A DNA stretch of 55,313 bases, taken from NCBI GenBank assembly GCA_945949875.1, contig CAMFGH010000006.1:1-55313 (forward strand), in the 5' to 3' direction. The notes beneath the pieces are model-generated. The model was not told the DNA's origin. It saw nothing but the letters and a program-made list of their open reading frames with translations, and searched no databases. Made by a program: the position numbers and the translations under genes. The stretch's first letter is position 1. Every line of letters begins with the position of its first letter. Source of the stretch: an uncultured bacterium. Lineage in GTDB: Bacteria > Bacillota > Clostridia > Lachnospirales > Lachnospiraceae. Shown here piece by piece: positions 7,647-17,262 of the stretch.

Positions 7647-8888
7647 CTAATGCTTTATCATGTCCTCTATATAAATCCCATACCCTCTTGTCGGATCATT
7701 TACCAGAACATGGGTTACAGCTCCTATCACTTTTCCATCCTGCAGGATCGGACTTCCGCTCATTCCCTGAACGATTCCTCCGGTCAAAGATAAAAGCCTG
7801 TCATCCGTTACCGTAAGTTCAATCCCCTTGGATTCCTTTTCCCCTAAATGTACTTTGGTTATTTCTACGGTATAATACTCCGGCTTTCCGCTGGTTCCCG
7901 ACAAAATCTGAGCTTCCCCAAGTCTGATATTCTGCTTCAGACATATGGGCAATGCCTCTGATACCTGAAAAGAATCTATTTTATCAGCATAAATCTGTCC
8001 AAAAATTCCATAAGAAGTATTTTCTGTTATGATTCCAACAATATTTTCATCATCATATTCTATCATTCCGGTTAGTTCACCGGGTACTCCGTCTCCACCT
8101 TTTTTAATTCCAACGATCGTTGTGTCATATAAGGATCCTCTGCCCAGTTCCATCAGTTCCCCGGTTTCTCCATCTGCAATCCCGTGTCCCAGTGCACCAA
8201 AATTGCCATTTTCATCAATAAAAGTCAGGGTTCCTACGCCCTGAGCATTATCCCGTATCCATATTCCCAGTTTCCATGCACCTTCCCGGTTTCTTTCCGG
8301 CTGTATGGTCACATCCCTGACCATGCCATCCCGCTCCACAGACAGTCTTATCGGTTCCCCTGTACATTCCGCCATCCATTCCAGAAACTGTTTCTTCCCG
8401 CTCACTTCATTTCCGTTAAATCTCACTATATAATCGCCGGTCTGAATGATTCCGCCGGAAGGCTCCACCCGGCTTCCGTCCACGGTTTCAAAGCTGCCTT
8501 CTCCTACCACCATGACTCCCCCTGTTTTGATGAAAATCCCTATGGGCTGCCCCATCACATGGATCGTATCTTCGTCAATCACCTGTATTTCCACACTTTT
8601 CAGAGGAATCACTCCCAGAAGCTTTACATCCATCTGATAGGTTGCACTGCTTCCGGCTTTCATGGAAACCGGTTTATACAAATCGCTAACCACTTTTCCG
8701 GAAGCAGTACTGATGCTGGCCGTGGCAGGTATATGAAAATCAATCTCCTGTTCTTTACCGGATAGCAGCTTCATATGAGACGGTAATGATATATAGCAAA
8801 AAAAATAGTAGCCCATGATTCCGGTTAACATAACGAAAAGGCTGCCAATTCGTATCAGTTTGTACTTTATCTGCGTTCTATTTCTCAC
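7647..8888 (-). CDS. spoIVB: SpoIVB serine peptidase
   Basis: SpoIVB is secreted from the forespore into the intermembrane space and triggers processing of pro-sigma-K during sporulation. The 413-residue product has one N-terminal membrane anchor (about 11-33), a PDZ domain (about 110-195) and a C-terminal S55 peptidase domain. His235 in GALGHGIAD and Ser379 in GMSGSPILQDGKVIGAVTH match the catalytic positions known from Bacillus (His236, Ser378). The GTG at 8888 is chosen because GGAGGT lies six bases upstream; the longer frame would run through the recN terminator. It follows recN, as in most spore formers. Confidence 0.95.
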   Translation of the reverse strand: MRNRTQIKYKLIRIGSLFVMLTGIMGYYFFCYISLPSHMKLLSGKEQEIDFHIPATASISTASGKVVSDLYKPVSMKAGSSATYQMDVKLLGVIPLKSVEIQVIDEDTIHVMGQPIGIFIKTGGVMVVGEGSFETVDGSRVEPSGGIIQTGDYIVRFNGNEVSGKKQFLEWMAECTGEPIRLSVERDGMVRDVTIQPERNREGAWKLGIWIRDNAQGVGTLTFIDENGNFGALGHGIADGETGELMELGRGSLYDTTIVGIKKGGDGVPGELTGMIEYDDENIVGIITENTSYGIFGQIYADKIDSFQVSEALPICLKQNIRLGEAQILSGTSGKPEYYTVEITKVHLGEKESKGIELTVTDDRLLSLTGGIVQGMSGSPILQDGKVIGAVTHVLVNDPTRGYGIYIEDMIKH

Positions 8889-8925
8889 GGGGCCACCTCC
8901 AAATTTTAAAATACAGTTACCATAA

Positions 8926-8959
8926 CAAAAAAGACACAGCCTTTTACAAGGTCTGTGTC
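8926..8959 (-). terminator. Terminator after recN
   Basis: On the minus strand a stem-loop (GACACAG...CTGTGTC at 8933-8959, with an inner CCTT/AAGG stem and GTAA loop) is followed by TTTTTTG. It ends the long asp23-to-recN operon and lies just before the spoIVB ribosome binding site, so spoIVB needs its own promoter in 8889-8925 or read-through. Confidence 0.88.
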
Positions 8960-8991
8960 CTTTATTATGTGTCACATTACTCTTTTTTATT

Positions 8992-10680
8992 TCAGATCAG
9001 ATTGCCTTTTCCTGCCTGTACAACAAGCTCTCTGGCATTTAAGATTGCCGCTTCTGAAATATCATCTCCGCCTACCATTCTGGCGATTTCTTTGATATGA
9101 TTCTTCCCATCAAGCTCCTGAATCATGGTTTTTGTGGATTCATTTTCCACAATTTTTTCAATGCGGAAATGCGTATCTGCCATAGCCGCAATCTGTGGAA
9201 GATGGGTAATACAGATAATCTGATGGTTTTTCGAAAGTTCTCCCAGTTTTTCCGAAACCTTCCATGCTGTTTTTCCACTGATTCCTGCATCTATTTCATC
9301 AAAGATCAAAGTCTCAATGGCATCTTTATCTGCAATGACTGTTTTAAGTCCCAGCATGATACGGGAAAGTTCACCGCCGCTGGCAATCATATGAAGGGGT
9401 CTCATAGGCTGTCCCGGATTCATGGAAATCAGAAACTCTACATCATCCAGACCATCTGAAGTCATATGCTCCGGATCAGAGGTGACATGTACTTCAAATT
9501 CCACCTGCATAAAATTCAGATCCAGCAGTGCTTTCTGCATTTTTTCCGAAAGCTCTGTGGCAGATGCTTTTCGAAGGCCGGATATCTCTTTTCCCAGCTC
9601 CAGAAGCCTGTCTTCCATATTATTCAGATCTCTGCGAAGCTGTTCCAGATAGCTGTCATAGTGTAGCAGGTTATCATACTCCTGGCAGCGCTTCTCATAA
9701 TAATCCAGAACATCTTCCAGCGTTTTTCCATATTTTGCTTTTAAATGATTTAAAACATTTAATCTGCTTTCCACCATATGGAACTGTTCTTCGCTGAAAT
9801 CCATCCGTTCCATATAATCGTTTAAATCACGATGAAATCCATGCAGCAGATCATCGATTTCGGTGAGCTGCTGGGAAAAGACCTGTACTTCTTCATCGTA
9901 GGAAAGAACACTGTTTATTTCACGAAGTGCTTTTCCGATCAGATCTCCTGCACTGCCATCCTGTTCACTGGAGACAATCTCGGAAACAATATTTGCACGT
10001 TCCAGAATGTTCCGTCCATGCAGCATTTTCTGGTAATCCTTTTCCAGCTTTTCATCTTCTCCTGTTGATACTTCAGCCATACGGATCTCTTCGATTTCGA
10101 AGCTGGCCAGTTCCGACTCTCTCAGCCTGCTTTCCTCATCCATGGATGCCTCTTCCAGCTCCTGCTTCTTTTTGCCATAGGCTGCAAACAGGGCTTTGTA
10201 TTCATCCAATAATATCTCCAGCTTTGTACCGGCATATCCATCCAGTATTTCCATATGCTTTTTCTTTTTCAGCAGGGACTGATGTTCATGCTGTCCATGA
10301 ATGTCCAGCAGGTATTCCGCCAGGGTTTTTACCTGACGTGCTGTTACGGTTTCCCCGTTTACTTTAAAGGAACTGCGGTTTGGCTGTATCTTCCTGGAAA
10401 TCAGTATGCTTCCATCCTCTGATACGGGCAGATCCATATTTTCCAGGCATTTCGCTACCTGTTCATCTTCTGTCTGAAAACACAATTCAATCAGTGCATA
10501 TTCTGCGCCTTCCCGAATCATTTCCTTTTCTGCTTTTGCTCCCAGCGCAAGATTAACAGAACCGATAATCACGGATTTTCCGGCTCCTGTCTCTCCGGAA
10601 AGAATATTCAATCCTTCCTGAAATTCCAACTCTACGGCATCAATAAGTGCCAGATTCTTAACATATAAGCTTACTAACAT
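8992..10680 (-). CDS. recN: DNA repair ATPase RecN
   Basis: RecN is an SMC-like ATPase that acts early at double-strand breaks. The 562-residue protein has the N-terminal Walker A SGETGAGKSVI (about 30-40), a long coiled coil from about 150 to 370, and the C-terminal ABC signature ASGGELSRIMLGLK with Walker B TLIFDEIDAGISG. The ATG at 10680 has GGAGG six bases upstream and gives the family start MLVSLYVKNLALID. It is the last gene of the operon, after argR; the argR-recN-spoIVB order is typical of Firmicutes. Confidence 0.96.
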   Translation of the reverse strand: MLVSLYVKNLALIDAVELEFQEGLNILSGETGAGKSVIIGSVNLALGAKAEKEMIREGAEYALIELCFQTEDEQVAKCLENMDLPVSEDGSILISRKIQPNRSSFKVNGETVTARQVKTLAEYLLDIHGQHEHQSLLKKKKHMEILDGYAGTKLEILLDEYKALFAAYGKKKQELEEASMDEESRLRESELASFEIEEIRMAEVSTGEDEKLEKDYQKMLHGRNILERANIVSEIVSSEQDGSAGDLIGKALREINSVLSYDEEVQVFSQQLTEIDDLLHGFHRDLNDYMERMDFSEEQFHMVESRLNVLNHLKAKYGKTLEDVLDYYEKRCQEYDNLLHYDSYLEQLRRDLNNMEDRLLELGKEISGLRKASATELSEKMQKALLDLNFMQVEFEVHVTSDPEHMTSDGLDDVEFLISMNPGQPMRPLHMIASGGELSRIMLGLKTVIADKDAIETLIFDEIDAGISGKTAWKVSEKLGELSKNHQIICITHLPQIAAMADTHFRIEKIVENESTKTMIQELDGKNHIKEIARMVGGDDISEAAILNARELVVQAGKGNLI

Positions 10681-10728
10681 ATGTGTCCTCCTATCGTCAC
10701 ATAGCTTTCTCTCCGGGCGCAAGCTTAA

Positions 10729-11178
10729 TTACTCTATCATCTCTTTGATCTTATCCATTACCTGTATGGTATCATCTACTGTCCTGATGGCCATCATGAT
10801 GGTATCATCTCCGGCAATGGTTCCCACAATTTCTTTCATATGCATGGCATCCAGTGCAGCTGCAACCGCCATAGCCATACCGGATACGGTCTTGACTACC
10901 AGAATGTTCTGTGCCATATCCATGGACAGAAGTCCCTCTCTCAGTACCCGGATATATTTGTCTCCCATCCGTTCATCTGCAGTTTTCAGGAGTACATACT
11001 TTTGTTTTCCGCCACTGATCGGCATTTTCGTAAGTCCCAGTTCCCGAATATCTCTGGATACGGTTGCCTGTGTCACCACAAATCCGCCCTCACACAGTTT
11101 CTCTGCCAGTTCTTCCTGAGTTTCGATATCATAGTTTTTGATGATTTCCACGATTTTCTCTTGTCGGCTTTTTTTCAT
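10729..11178 (-). CDS. argR: Arginine repressor ArgR
   Basis: ArgR is an arginine-sensing transcription factor controlling arginine biosynthesis and catabolism. At 149 residues it is normal length. The N-terminal winged helix contains QATVSRDIRELGLTK (about 37-51). The C-terminal oligomerisation and arginine-binding domain has the TVSGMA and GTIAGDDTIM motifs. TAAGGAG lies upstream of the ATG. It is the second-last gene of the operon, between nadK and recN, an arrangement (also called ahrC) shared by many Firmicutes. Confidence 0.95.
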   Translation of the reverse strand: MKKSRQEKIVEIIKNYDIETQEELAEKLCEGGFVVTQATVSRDIRELGLTKMPISGGKQKYVLLKTADERMGDKYIRVLREGLLSMDMAQNILVVKTVSGMAMAVAAALDAMHMKEIVGTIAGDDTIMMAIRTVDDTIQVMDKIKEMIE

Positions 11179-11196
11179 CGTAAGACTCCTTATCTT

Positions 11197-12018
11197 CTAA
11201 TTTTCCTTCATCTTTTGATGCAGCACTTCCACAAAACTGGCCTGACTTAATTTGATGATTTCTGTGGTCCTGGTAGATCTGCAGATTTCCAATCGGTCTC
11301 CGGTTCGAAGAATGGTTCCTTTATTCCCATCAAAACAGGCTTCCAGCTGTTGTTCCATTCCTTTTTTATTTTCTCCGATTTCCACAACAATCTTATCTTC
11401 CGGAGAAAGAATAATGGTACGACTGTTTAACGTATGTGCACAACTGGGCGTAAGAAGCATGAGCTGGGCTCCCGGTTCCACAATCGGTCCACCGGCTGAC
11501 AGATTATATCCGGTAGATCCTGTAGGAGTCGATACCAGAACACCATCGGAATGATAGGTGCACAGGAACATTCCATTGACATAGATATTTATAGTGTTGA
11601 CCTGTAGATCCCCTTTCCTGGTAATAGCAATATCATTCAGCGCATAATCTTTCATTTCGGCGGTAGTTCCGCTCAGCATCATTCGTTTTTCCCGTGTAAA
11701 TTCATCCTTCATCAGCAGGTCCAGTGCCTGATCCAGATTTCCGCTTTCCACCTCAGCAAGATACCCCAGGGTACCCAGATTTACGCCGATCAGAGGTATG
11801 TCTCTTGCTACCATCTTTCTGGCGGTTCTCAGCAGTGTTCCGTCACCACCCAGAACTATGATACATTCTGCCTCCTTAGATGGTTCCATCCCGTTTCCAT
11901 CTTCACTGATATCCATCTGACATTGTTTTCCATGTTTCTCCAGATAGTCCTGTATATGGCGTGTTACTGCCAGCTCCGGATCTTTCTGATTATTTGTCAC
12001 CACGAAAAAATGATCCAT
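11197..12018 (-). CDS. nadK: NAD kinase
   Basis: This enzyme phosphorylates NAD to NADP with ATP or polyphosphate. The 273-residue product shows the GGDGT motif (in VLGGDGTLLRTAR, about 56-68), the conserved PTGSTGYNLSAGG segment and the C-terminal LNSRTIILSP. It lies between tlyA and argR in the operon. The intergenic space upstream is occupied by 19-bp tandem repeats. An AAAGGTG ribosome binding site precedes the ATG. Confidence 0.95.
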   Translation of the reverse strand: MDHFFVVTNNQKDPELAVTRHIQDYLEKHGKQCQMDISEDGNGMEPSKEAECIIVLGGDGTLLRTARKMVARDIPLIGVNLGTLGYLAEVESGNLDQALDLLMKDEFTREKRMMLSGTTAEMKDYALNDIAITRKGDLQVNTINIYVNGMFLCTYHSDGVLVSTPTGSTGYNLSAGGPIVEPGAQLMLLTPSCAHTLNSRTIILSPEDKIVVEIGENKKGMEQQLEACFDGNKGTILRTGDRLEICRSTRTTEIIKLSQASFVEVLHQKMKEN

Positions 12019-12041
12019 ATTTCACCTTTCTTTTTCAGCTA

Positions 12042-12108
12042 ACCTGCATCCATGAAACTAACCTGCATCCATGAAGTTTACATGCATCCATGAAACTATC
12101 CTGCATCC
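12042..12108. repeat. 19-bp tandem repeat at the tlyA 3' end
   Basis: Three full 19-base units (12042-12060, 12061-12079, 12080-12098; consensus ACCTGCATCCATGAAACTA) and ten bases of a fourth fill most of the tlyA-nadK gap. The last units overlap the final tlyA codons (Asp-Ala-Gly-stop). The array looks like expansion of the 3' end of tlyA by replication slippage, and copy number may vary between strains. The unit is not a multiple of three, but it lies after the stop codon. Confidence 0.9.
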
Positions 12109-12992
12109 AGATTGCTGTGTGCTTTTGTAACGATTTGGGAAATCTTTTTAACCCATTCCGGCTCTTTGGATTTACCGGATTTTTCCAGAAGAATCTTTTC
12201 CAGTTCCGTTTCTCCCTCATGTTCGGTCAATTCTGCCATCTGCTTCGCTTTCTGGGCATCTTTTTCCAGGAAAACCAGATACTCGATATTTCCTTCCGGC
12301 CCTTTGATAGGGGAATGCTCCAGATCACGTACCTGAAAACCGATATAATCTGCAAAATCAATGACCTTTTCAATCACTTCCACATGTACTTCCGGATCCC
12401 GGACAACTCCTTTTTTTCCAACCTTTTCTTTGCCTGCTTCAAACTGGGGTTTGATCAGGCAAACCATCTGGCCACCATCCTTCAGCAGGTTTCTGGCCGG
12501 AATCAGAATTTTGGTCAGGGAAATGAAAGAAACGTCACAGGATGCAAAATCCAGCTTTTCCGGTATGTCTTCCGGCTTCATATACCGGAAATTGGTCTTT
12601 TCCATACATACCACTCTGTCATCCGAACGCAGCTTCCAATCCAGCTGTCCATGCCCCACATCTACAGAATATACCCTGACTGCACCGTTTTGCAGCATAC
12701 AGTCTGTAAAACCTCCGGTGGATGCACCGATATCCATACAAATTTTACCTTCCATGGAAATTGGGAATGCTTCCATGGCTTTTTCCAATTTCAGTCCACC
12801 TCGGCTGACATATTTCAGACTGCTGCCCTTTACTTCCAGGGTTTTTATTTTTTCCGGATCAAAAGCAGAACCGGCCTTGTCCTCTCTTTGTCCATTGACA
12901 AAGACATTTCCAGCCATAATGATTGCTTTGGCTTTTTCTCTGGATGCCGCATATCCCTGGGATACCAGGATTACATCAAGACGTTCTTTCAT
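12096..12992 (-). CDS. tlyA: TlyA-family rRNA 2'-O-methyltransferase / hemolysin-like protein
   Basis: The 298-residue product has an N-terminal S4 RNA-binding domain (MKERLDVILVSQGYAASREKAKAIIMAG) and a FtsJ-type methyltransferase domain. The SAM motif is MDIGASTGGFTDCMLQNGA (about 89-107), with the acidic strands VYSVDVGHGQL and FASCDVSFISL. In mycobacteria TlyA methylates 16S and 23S rRNA; in Firmicutes (YqxC) the role is less certain. Its start overlaps the dxs stop by four bases (12989-12992), so the genes are coupled. The C-terminal codons form part of a tandem repeat. Confidence 0.92.
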   Translation of the reverse strand: MKERLDVILVSQGYAASREKAKAIIMAGNVFVNGQREDKAGSAFDPEKIKTLEVKGSSLKYVSRGGLKLEKAMEAFPISMEGKICMDIGASTGGFTDCMLQNGAVRVYSVDVGHGQLDWKLRSDDRVVCMEKTNFRYMKPEDIPEKLDFASCDVSFISLTKILIPARNLLKDGGQMVCLIKPQFEAGKEKVGKKGVVRDPEVHVEVIEKVIDFADYIGFQVRDLEHSPIKGPEGNIEYLVFLEKDAQKAKQMAELTEHEGETELEKILLEKSGKSKEPEWVKKISQIVTKAHSNLDAG

Positions 12993-14869
12993 GCGTTCTG
13001 CCTCTCTATTCCTGCATAGGCTGTTACAATCCGTTTCGCAACCGTTGCTTCATCCATTCCAAGCTCTTTTTTCAGGATATCCACATTTCCATGCTCCACA
13101 TATACATCCGGTATACCGATCTGCAGCACTTTCACCTTACCGTCGGAAACAGAGTCCACAAAGTCGCGTACACTGTCCCCATAACCGCCTTTTTCCACAT
13201 TTTCTTCCATGGTTACGATCAGTCTGTGATCTTTGATCACTTCCCGGAGCTGTTCTTCATCGATTGGTTTTACAAATCTGGCGTTGACCAGGGAGCAGGC
13301 ATATCCGATATCTTTCAGAATATGGCGTACTTCAGCTGCTGTTTTCACCATGCTTCCTACTGCAAGAATGCAGATATCTTCCTCTTCGTACAATGGCTCA
13401 CTCTTGCCATATGCAATTGGTGCACGGAAATTCTCCAAACCGTCATAAGCTTCTCCTCGTGGGTACCGGATGGCAATCGGTCCATCGAAGGAAAGGGCAT
13501 ATTTCATCATATCAGAAAGCTCCCATTTATTCTTGGGTGCCAGAATATGCATATTGGGTATGGTTGCCAGGAAAGAAAGATCAAAGATTCCCTGATGTGT
13601 TTCTCCGTCACTTCCTACTAATCCGGCTCTGTCTATGGCAAAGACAACCGGCAGATTCTGTATGCAGACATCATGCAGGATCTGGTCATAGGCTCTCTGT
13701 AAAAAAGACGAGTAAATGGCAACCACCGGCCTCATTCCACCTGCTGCAAGACCGGCTGCAAAGGTTACTGCATGCTCTTCTGCGATTCCCACATCAAAAA
13801 ACCGCTCCGGATATTTATTCCGAAAACGTTTTAATCCGGTACCATCAGGCATGGCTGCAGTGATCGCTACTACTCTTTCATCCCGCTCTGCCAGTTTAAT
13901 CATTACCGTAGAAAAAATATCGGTATAATTTGCCTTGGTTCTGGGGTTTGCCGGCAGTCCGGTCTCTATTTCGAAAGGTTCTGCTCCGTGGAAACGGGCA
14001 GGATGTTTCTCTGCCGGTGCATATCCTTTTCCTTTCTGGGTCTTCACATGCACCAGTACCGGTCCTTTTACTTTTTTTGCTTCCTGAATAAAACGCACCA
14101 GTTTCTGTATATCATGTCCTTCTACCGGACCCATATATGTAATTCCAAGATCTTCAAAATACATGCCCGGAATCACCATATGCTTTACGTTGTTTTTCAC
14201 TTTCCGGATACTTTTTACCATGGTTTCCCCGTGGCGCAATCCAATCAGTGCATTATAAACCGTATCCTTCAGATCCAGATAGTTTTCTGTGGTTCGGATG
14301 GAATTTAAATATTTTGACATTCCGCCCACATTTTCTGAAATCGACATATTGTTATCATTCAGGATCACAATAAAATTCTTTTCCAGTTTTGCAGCATTAT
14401 TCAAAGCCTCGTAAGCCATGCCTCCGGTCAGAGCACCATCTCCGATGACGGAAACCACTGTAAAATCTTCCTGACGCAGATCTCTGGCCTGCACCAGGCC
14501 AAGCCCTGCGGAAATAGAAGTGGAACTGTGTCCGGTATCAAAACAGTCACAGTTGCTTTCTTTCCGTTTTGGGAATCCGCTCATTCCACCGTATTTTCTT
14601 AAGGTGTCAAAGCCTTCTACCCTGCCTGTTAATAGTTTATGGGTATAAGCCTGATGTCCCACGTCCCAGACGATTTTGTCTTTGGGCAGATCCAGTGCCA
14701 GATGGAGAGCCATGGTAAGTTCCACGCAGCCAAGATTGGAGCCCAGATGACCGCCTGTTACAGAAATTTTCTCAATCAGAAAATCACGGATTTCCTGTGC
14801 CAGCTCATCCAAATGCTCTTTTTCAATTTTCTTTATGTCGTTGGTCTGTTTGATTTTTTCTAGATACAT
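12989..14869 (-). CDS. dxs: 1-deoxy-D-xylulose-5-phosphate synthase
   Basis: Dxs condenses pyruvate and glyceraldehyde 3-phosphate, the first step of the non-mevalonate isoprenoid pathway; it uses thiamine diphosphate. The 626-residue product carries GHLGSNLGCVELT near the N terminus, the ThDP motif GDGALTGGMAYEALNN (about 151-166), the central GIAEEHAVTFAAGLA and the C-terminal transketolase domain with RYPRGEA. It lies one base downstream of ispA, so two steps of isoprenoid supply are co-transcribed. Confidence 0.97.
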   Translation of the reverse strand: MYLEKIKQTNDIKKIEKEHLDELAQEIRDFLIEKISVTGGHLGSNLGCVELTMALHLALDLPKDKIVWDVGHQAYTHKLLTGRVEGFDTLRKYGGMSGFPKRKESNCDCFDTGHSSTSISAGLGLVQARDLRQEDFTVVSVIGDGALTGGMAYEALNNAAKLEKNFIVILNDNNMSISENVGGMSKYLNSIRTTENYLDLKDTVYNALIGLRHGETMVKSIRKVKNNVKHMVIPGMYFEDLGITYMGPVEGHDIQKLVRFIQEAKKVKGPVLVHVKTQKGKGYAPAEKHPARFHGAEPFEIETGLPANPRTKANYTDIFSTVMIKLAERDERVVAITAAMPDGTGLKRFRNKYPERFFDVGIAEEHAVTFAAGLAAGGMRPVVAIYSSFLQRAYDQILHDVCIQNLPVVFAIDRAGLVGSDGETHQGIFDLSFLATIPNMHILAPKNKWELSDMMKYALSFDGPIAIRYPRGEAYDGLENFRAPIAYGKSEPLYEEEDICILAVGSMVKTAAEVRHILKDIGYACSLVNARFVKPIDEEQLREVIKDHRLIVTMEENVEKGGYGDSVRDFVDSVSDGKVKVLQIGIPDVYVEHGNVDILKKELGMDEATVAKRIVTAYAGIERQNA

Positions 14870-14870
14870 A

Positions 14871-15764
14871 TTATTTTTCCCTGGTAATGAGTGTAAGGAC
14901 CAGTTGTTCCAGGAACAGATTACGGTTCCGGAAGGACTGTAAAATAGTCACTGCTTCCTGAGATAATCTTTCCACATCCCTTCGGGATTGTTCCAGTCCA
15001 TGTGCGGATACATAGGTTAATTTATGATTTTTTTCATCGCTTCCCACCGGTTTGCCCAGCACCTCCAGTGAACTGGTAATATCCAGAATATCGTCCTGGA
15101 TCTGGAAAGCAATGCCAATATCATAGCCTGCTTTTTCCAGTGCTTCCACTTCCTGTTTTTCTGCACCGGCCAGTACTGCTCCGATCATAAGGGAAGACTG
15201 GATAAGCGCCGCTGTTTTATGCTGGTGGATAAACATCAGCTTTTCTTCATCGATTTCCAGCTGACGTTTTTCTGCCTCCACATCTGCAGTCTGCCCACCG
15301 ATCATTCCATAGCATCCGGCTTTTTCAGATAGAATTTTTATTGCTTTACCTACCGCCGGATTTGCCGGTTCCATATCAAAAGCTTTGCAAGCCGTCTCAA
15401 ATGCATAATTCAGCAGACCATCTCCTGCCAGTATCGCCATGGCTTCCCCATACACTGCATGGGTCGTCTTACGTCCTCTGCGGTACAGATCATTATCCAT
15501 GGCCGGGAGATCATCATGTACCAGGGAATAGGTGTGTATCATTTCCTGGGCTGCCAGAAAAGGCTTAATGATATCCCCTGTTCCGCCAAACATTCGATAA
15601 GTTTCCATCATAAGCATCGGTCTGAGCCTTTTCCCACCGGCACGGACACTATAATTCATCGCTTCAAAAAGTGTTTTCTGAAATCCGGTCTCTTCCGGAA
15701 GATACTCCTCCAGAATGGCTTCTATTTCCTCTACTTTTTGTTTCAACTGCTTTTCAAACTCCAT
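14871..15764 (-). CDS. ispA: Farnesyl/geranyl diphosphate synthase
   Basis: This enzyme elongates dimethylallyl diphosphate with isopentenyl diphosphate to C10-C15 chains. The 297-residue product shows the first aspartate-rich motif VHDDLPAMDND (about 88-98) and the second QIQDDILDI. KRLRPMLMM and GGQTADVEAE are also family-typical. It lies two bases after xseB and one base before dxs, a common xseB-ispA-dxs order. Chain-length specificity cannot be fixed from sequence alone. Confidence 0.94.
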   Translation of the reverse strand: MEFEKQLKQKVEEIEAILEEYLPEETGFQKTLFEAMNYSVRAGGKRLRPMLMMETYRMFGGTGDIIKPFLAAQEMIHTYSLVHDDLPAMDNDLYRRGRKTTHAVYGEAMAILAGDGLLNYAFETACKAFDMEPANPAVGKAIKILSEKAGCYGMIGGQTADVEAEKRQLEIDEEKLMFIHQHKTAALIQSSLMIGAVLAGAEKQEVEALEKAGYDIGIAFQIQDDILDITSSLEVLGKPVGSDEKNHKLTYVSAHGLEQSRRDVERLSQEAVTILQSFRNRNLFLEQLVLTLITREK

Positions 15765-15766
15765 GA

Positions 15767-15988
15767 TTATAATTCCTCCAGTTCTCCGCTTTCATCCAGT
15801 TTCAGAACCTTCTTTTCCACTCTGTCAATGGTTTCACTGCAATGCTTTAACAGCTCCATTCCCTGCCTATACACCTGAAAGGAGTCTTCCAGTGAAATTT
15901 CAGGAGATTCCAAATTTTCTATGATCCTGTCCAGTTTTTCAAAGCTTTCTTCCAGAGTCAGTTCTTTTTCTTCTGCTTCTCCGCTCAT
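15767..15988 (-). CDS. xseB: Exodeoxyribonuclease VII small subunit
   Basis: The 73-residue acidic, helical protein has the family pattern LTLEESFEKLDRIIENLESPEISLEDSFQVYRQGMELLKHCSETIDRVEKKV. Several copies bind one XseA to form exonuclease VII, which degrades single-stranded DNA to oligonucleotides. It lies between xseA and ispA. Confidence 0.94.
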   Translation of the reverse strand: MSGEAEEKELTLEESFEKLDRIIENLESPEISLEDSFQVYRQGMELLKHCSETIDRVEKKVLKLDESGELEEL

Positions 15989-16042
15989 GCTGTCTTTCCT
16001 TTCCCATTCTGCCCTTTTCGATTCTAATATTCCTCTTCCGAA

Positions 16043-17248
16043 TTATATCTTCCGGGCTGTAATGTCCTGTACTTGGGCAATGGCATGACCATCCTTCACA
16101 TATATGGTCACAAGCTCTCCCTTTCTAAGCTGTTTTACGGAAGAAAAGGTCTTCCCTTCCTCCGTAGCAGTATAGGAATAGCCCTGATTTAATTTATCCA
16201 GGGGAGAAACCCCTTTCATCCGCTGCACATACAGTGCCAGCTTTTGACGTTCCATCTGAAGCTTTTTCTCCATAGCAGCTTCCAGCTTTTCTTCCAGATG
16301 CATGGCACGGGTCTGCATCTCCCGAATCCGGTATACCGGACTTAAATAATTCAGCTTTGCTTTCCGGTTATCCAGTTCCAGAGAAGCCTGTTTCAGTCTC
16401 CGTAAAACACTTCTGTTCATGTACTCCCGGTATCCGGCTAAGGAATGAAATACCTCCTGAATATCCGCAACTGCCAGTTCTGCTGCCGCAGATGGTGTAG
16501 GAGCCCGCAGATCCGCAACATAGTCTGAAATGGTCGTATCCGTTTCATGGCCTACTGCGGAAATAACCGGCACCCTGCAGTCAAAAATTGCCTGGGCTAC
16601 CATTTCTTCGTTAAAAGCCCATAAATCCTCCAGGGAACCGCCGCCTCGTCCCACAATGATCACATCCACTCCCAGATGTTCCAGGGCACGAATACCATTT
16701 ACAATACTTGGGGGAGCTGTCTCTCCCTGCACGATTGCCGGATACAATATGATCTGAACGTAGGGATTTCTTCTGGTGGCAATATTGATAATATCCCGGA
16801 TTGCTGCACCGGTCTGTGCGGTCACAACACCAAGCGTCCGGATATATTTGGGAATCGGTTGTTTATAACAGGAATCAAACATGCCCCGGCTTTCCAGCTC
16901 TTTTTTTAACTGCTCAAACCTGGCATTTAAATCACCTGCTCCATCTAATACAATCTGTTTTGCATAAAGCTGGTATTTTCCGTCCCTTTCATACACCTCT
17001 ACAGAGCCGCCTACAATGACCTGCTGACCTGCTTCCAGTCGAAACGCAAGACCGGAACGACTGCCGGCAAACATGACGCAGGCAATCGTTCCGGTACGGT
17101 CTTTCAATGTAAAATAGATATGTCCCGACGGATGATACTTACAGTTACTGATTTCTCCCCGAACCAGTATCTGGCGCATCATATAATCCTGGGAAAACAT
17201 ATTTTTAATATAAGAATTCACTTGTGCGACGGTATATACATTGGGCAT
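16043..17248 (-). CDS. xseA: Exodeoxyribonuclease VII large subunit
   Basis: This is the catalytic subunit of exonuclease VII. From the ATG at 17248 it has 401 residues; AAAGGTG lies eight bases upstream. A TTG six codons earlier is possible but overlaps nusB. The N-terminal OB-fold has VRGEISNCKYHPSGHIYFTLKD. The catalytic domain contains GRGGGSLEDLWAFNEE and SAVGHETDTTISDYVADLRAPTPSAAAEL, and a coiled coil follows at about 270-350. It follows nusB and precedes xseB. Confidence 0.95.
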   Translation of the reverse strand: MPNVYTVAQVNSYIKNMFSQDYMMRQILVRGEISNCKYHPSGHIYFTLKDRTGTIACVMFAGSRSGLAFRLEAGQQVIVGGSVEVYERDGKYQLYAKQIVLDGAGDLNARFEQLKKELESRGMFDSCYKQPIPKYIRTLGVVTAQTGAAIRDIINIATRRNPYVQIILYPAIVQGETAPPSIVNGIRALEHLGVDVIIVGRGGGSLEDLWAFNEEMVAQAIFDCRVPVISAVGHETDTTISDYVADLRAPTPSAAAELAVADIQEVFHSLAGYREYMNRSVLRRLKQASLELDNRKAKLNYLSPVYRIREMQTRAMHLEEKLEAAMEKKLQMERQKLALYVQRMKGVSPLDKLNQGYSYTATEEGKTFSSVKQLRKGELVTIYVKDGHAIAQVQDITARKI

Positions 17249-17262
17249 AAATGTCACACCTT

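Noticed and set aside
8889-8975. Longer spoIVB N terminus (extra 29 residues)
   Set aside because: It would translate the recN terminator hairpin; the GTG at 8888 has GGAGGT at good spacing.
12090-13621. Long plus-strand frames opposite tlyA and dxs
   Set aside because: They are antisense shadows of conserved genes, without ribosome binding sites or recognisable domains.
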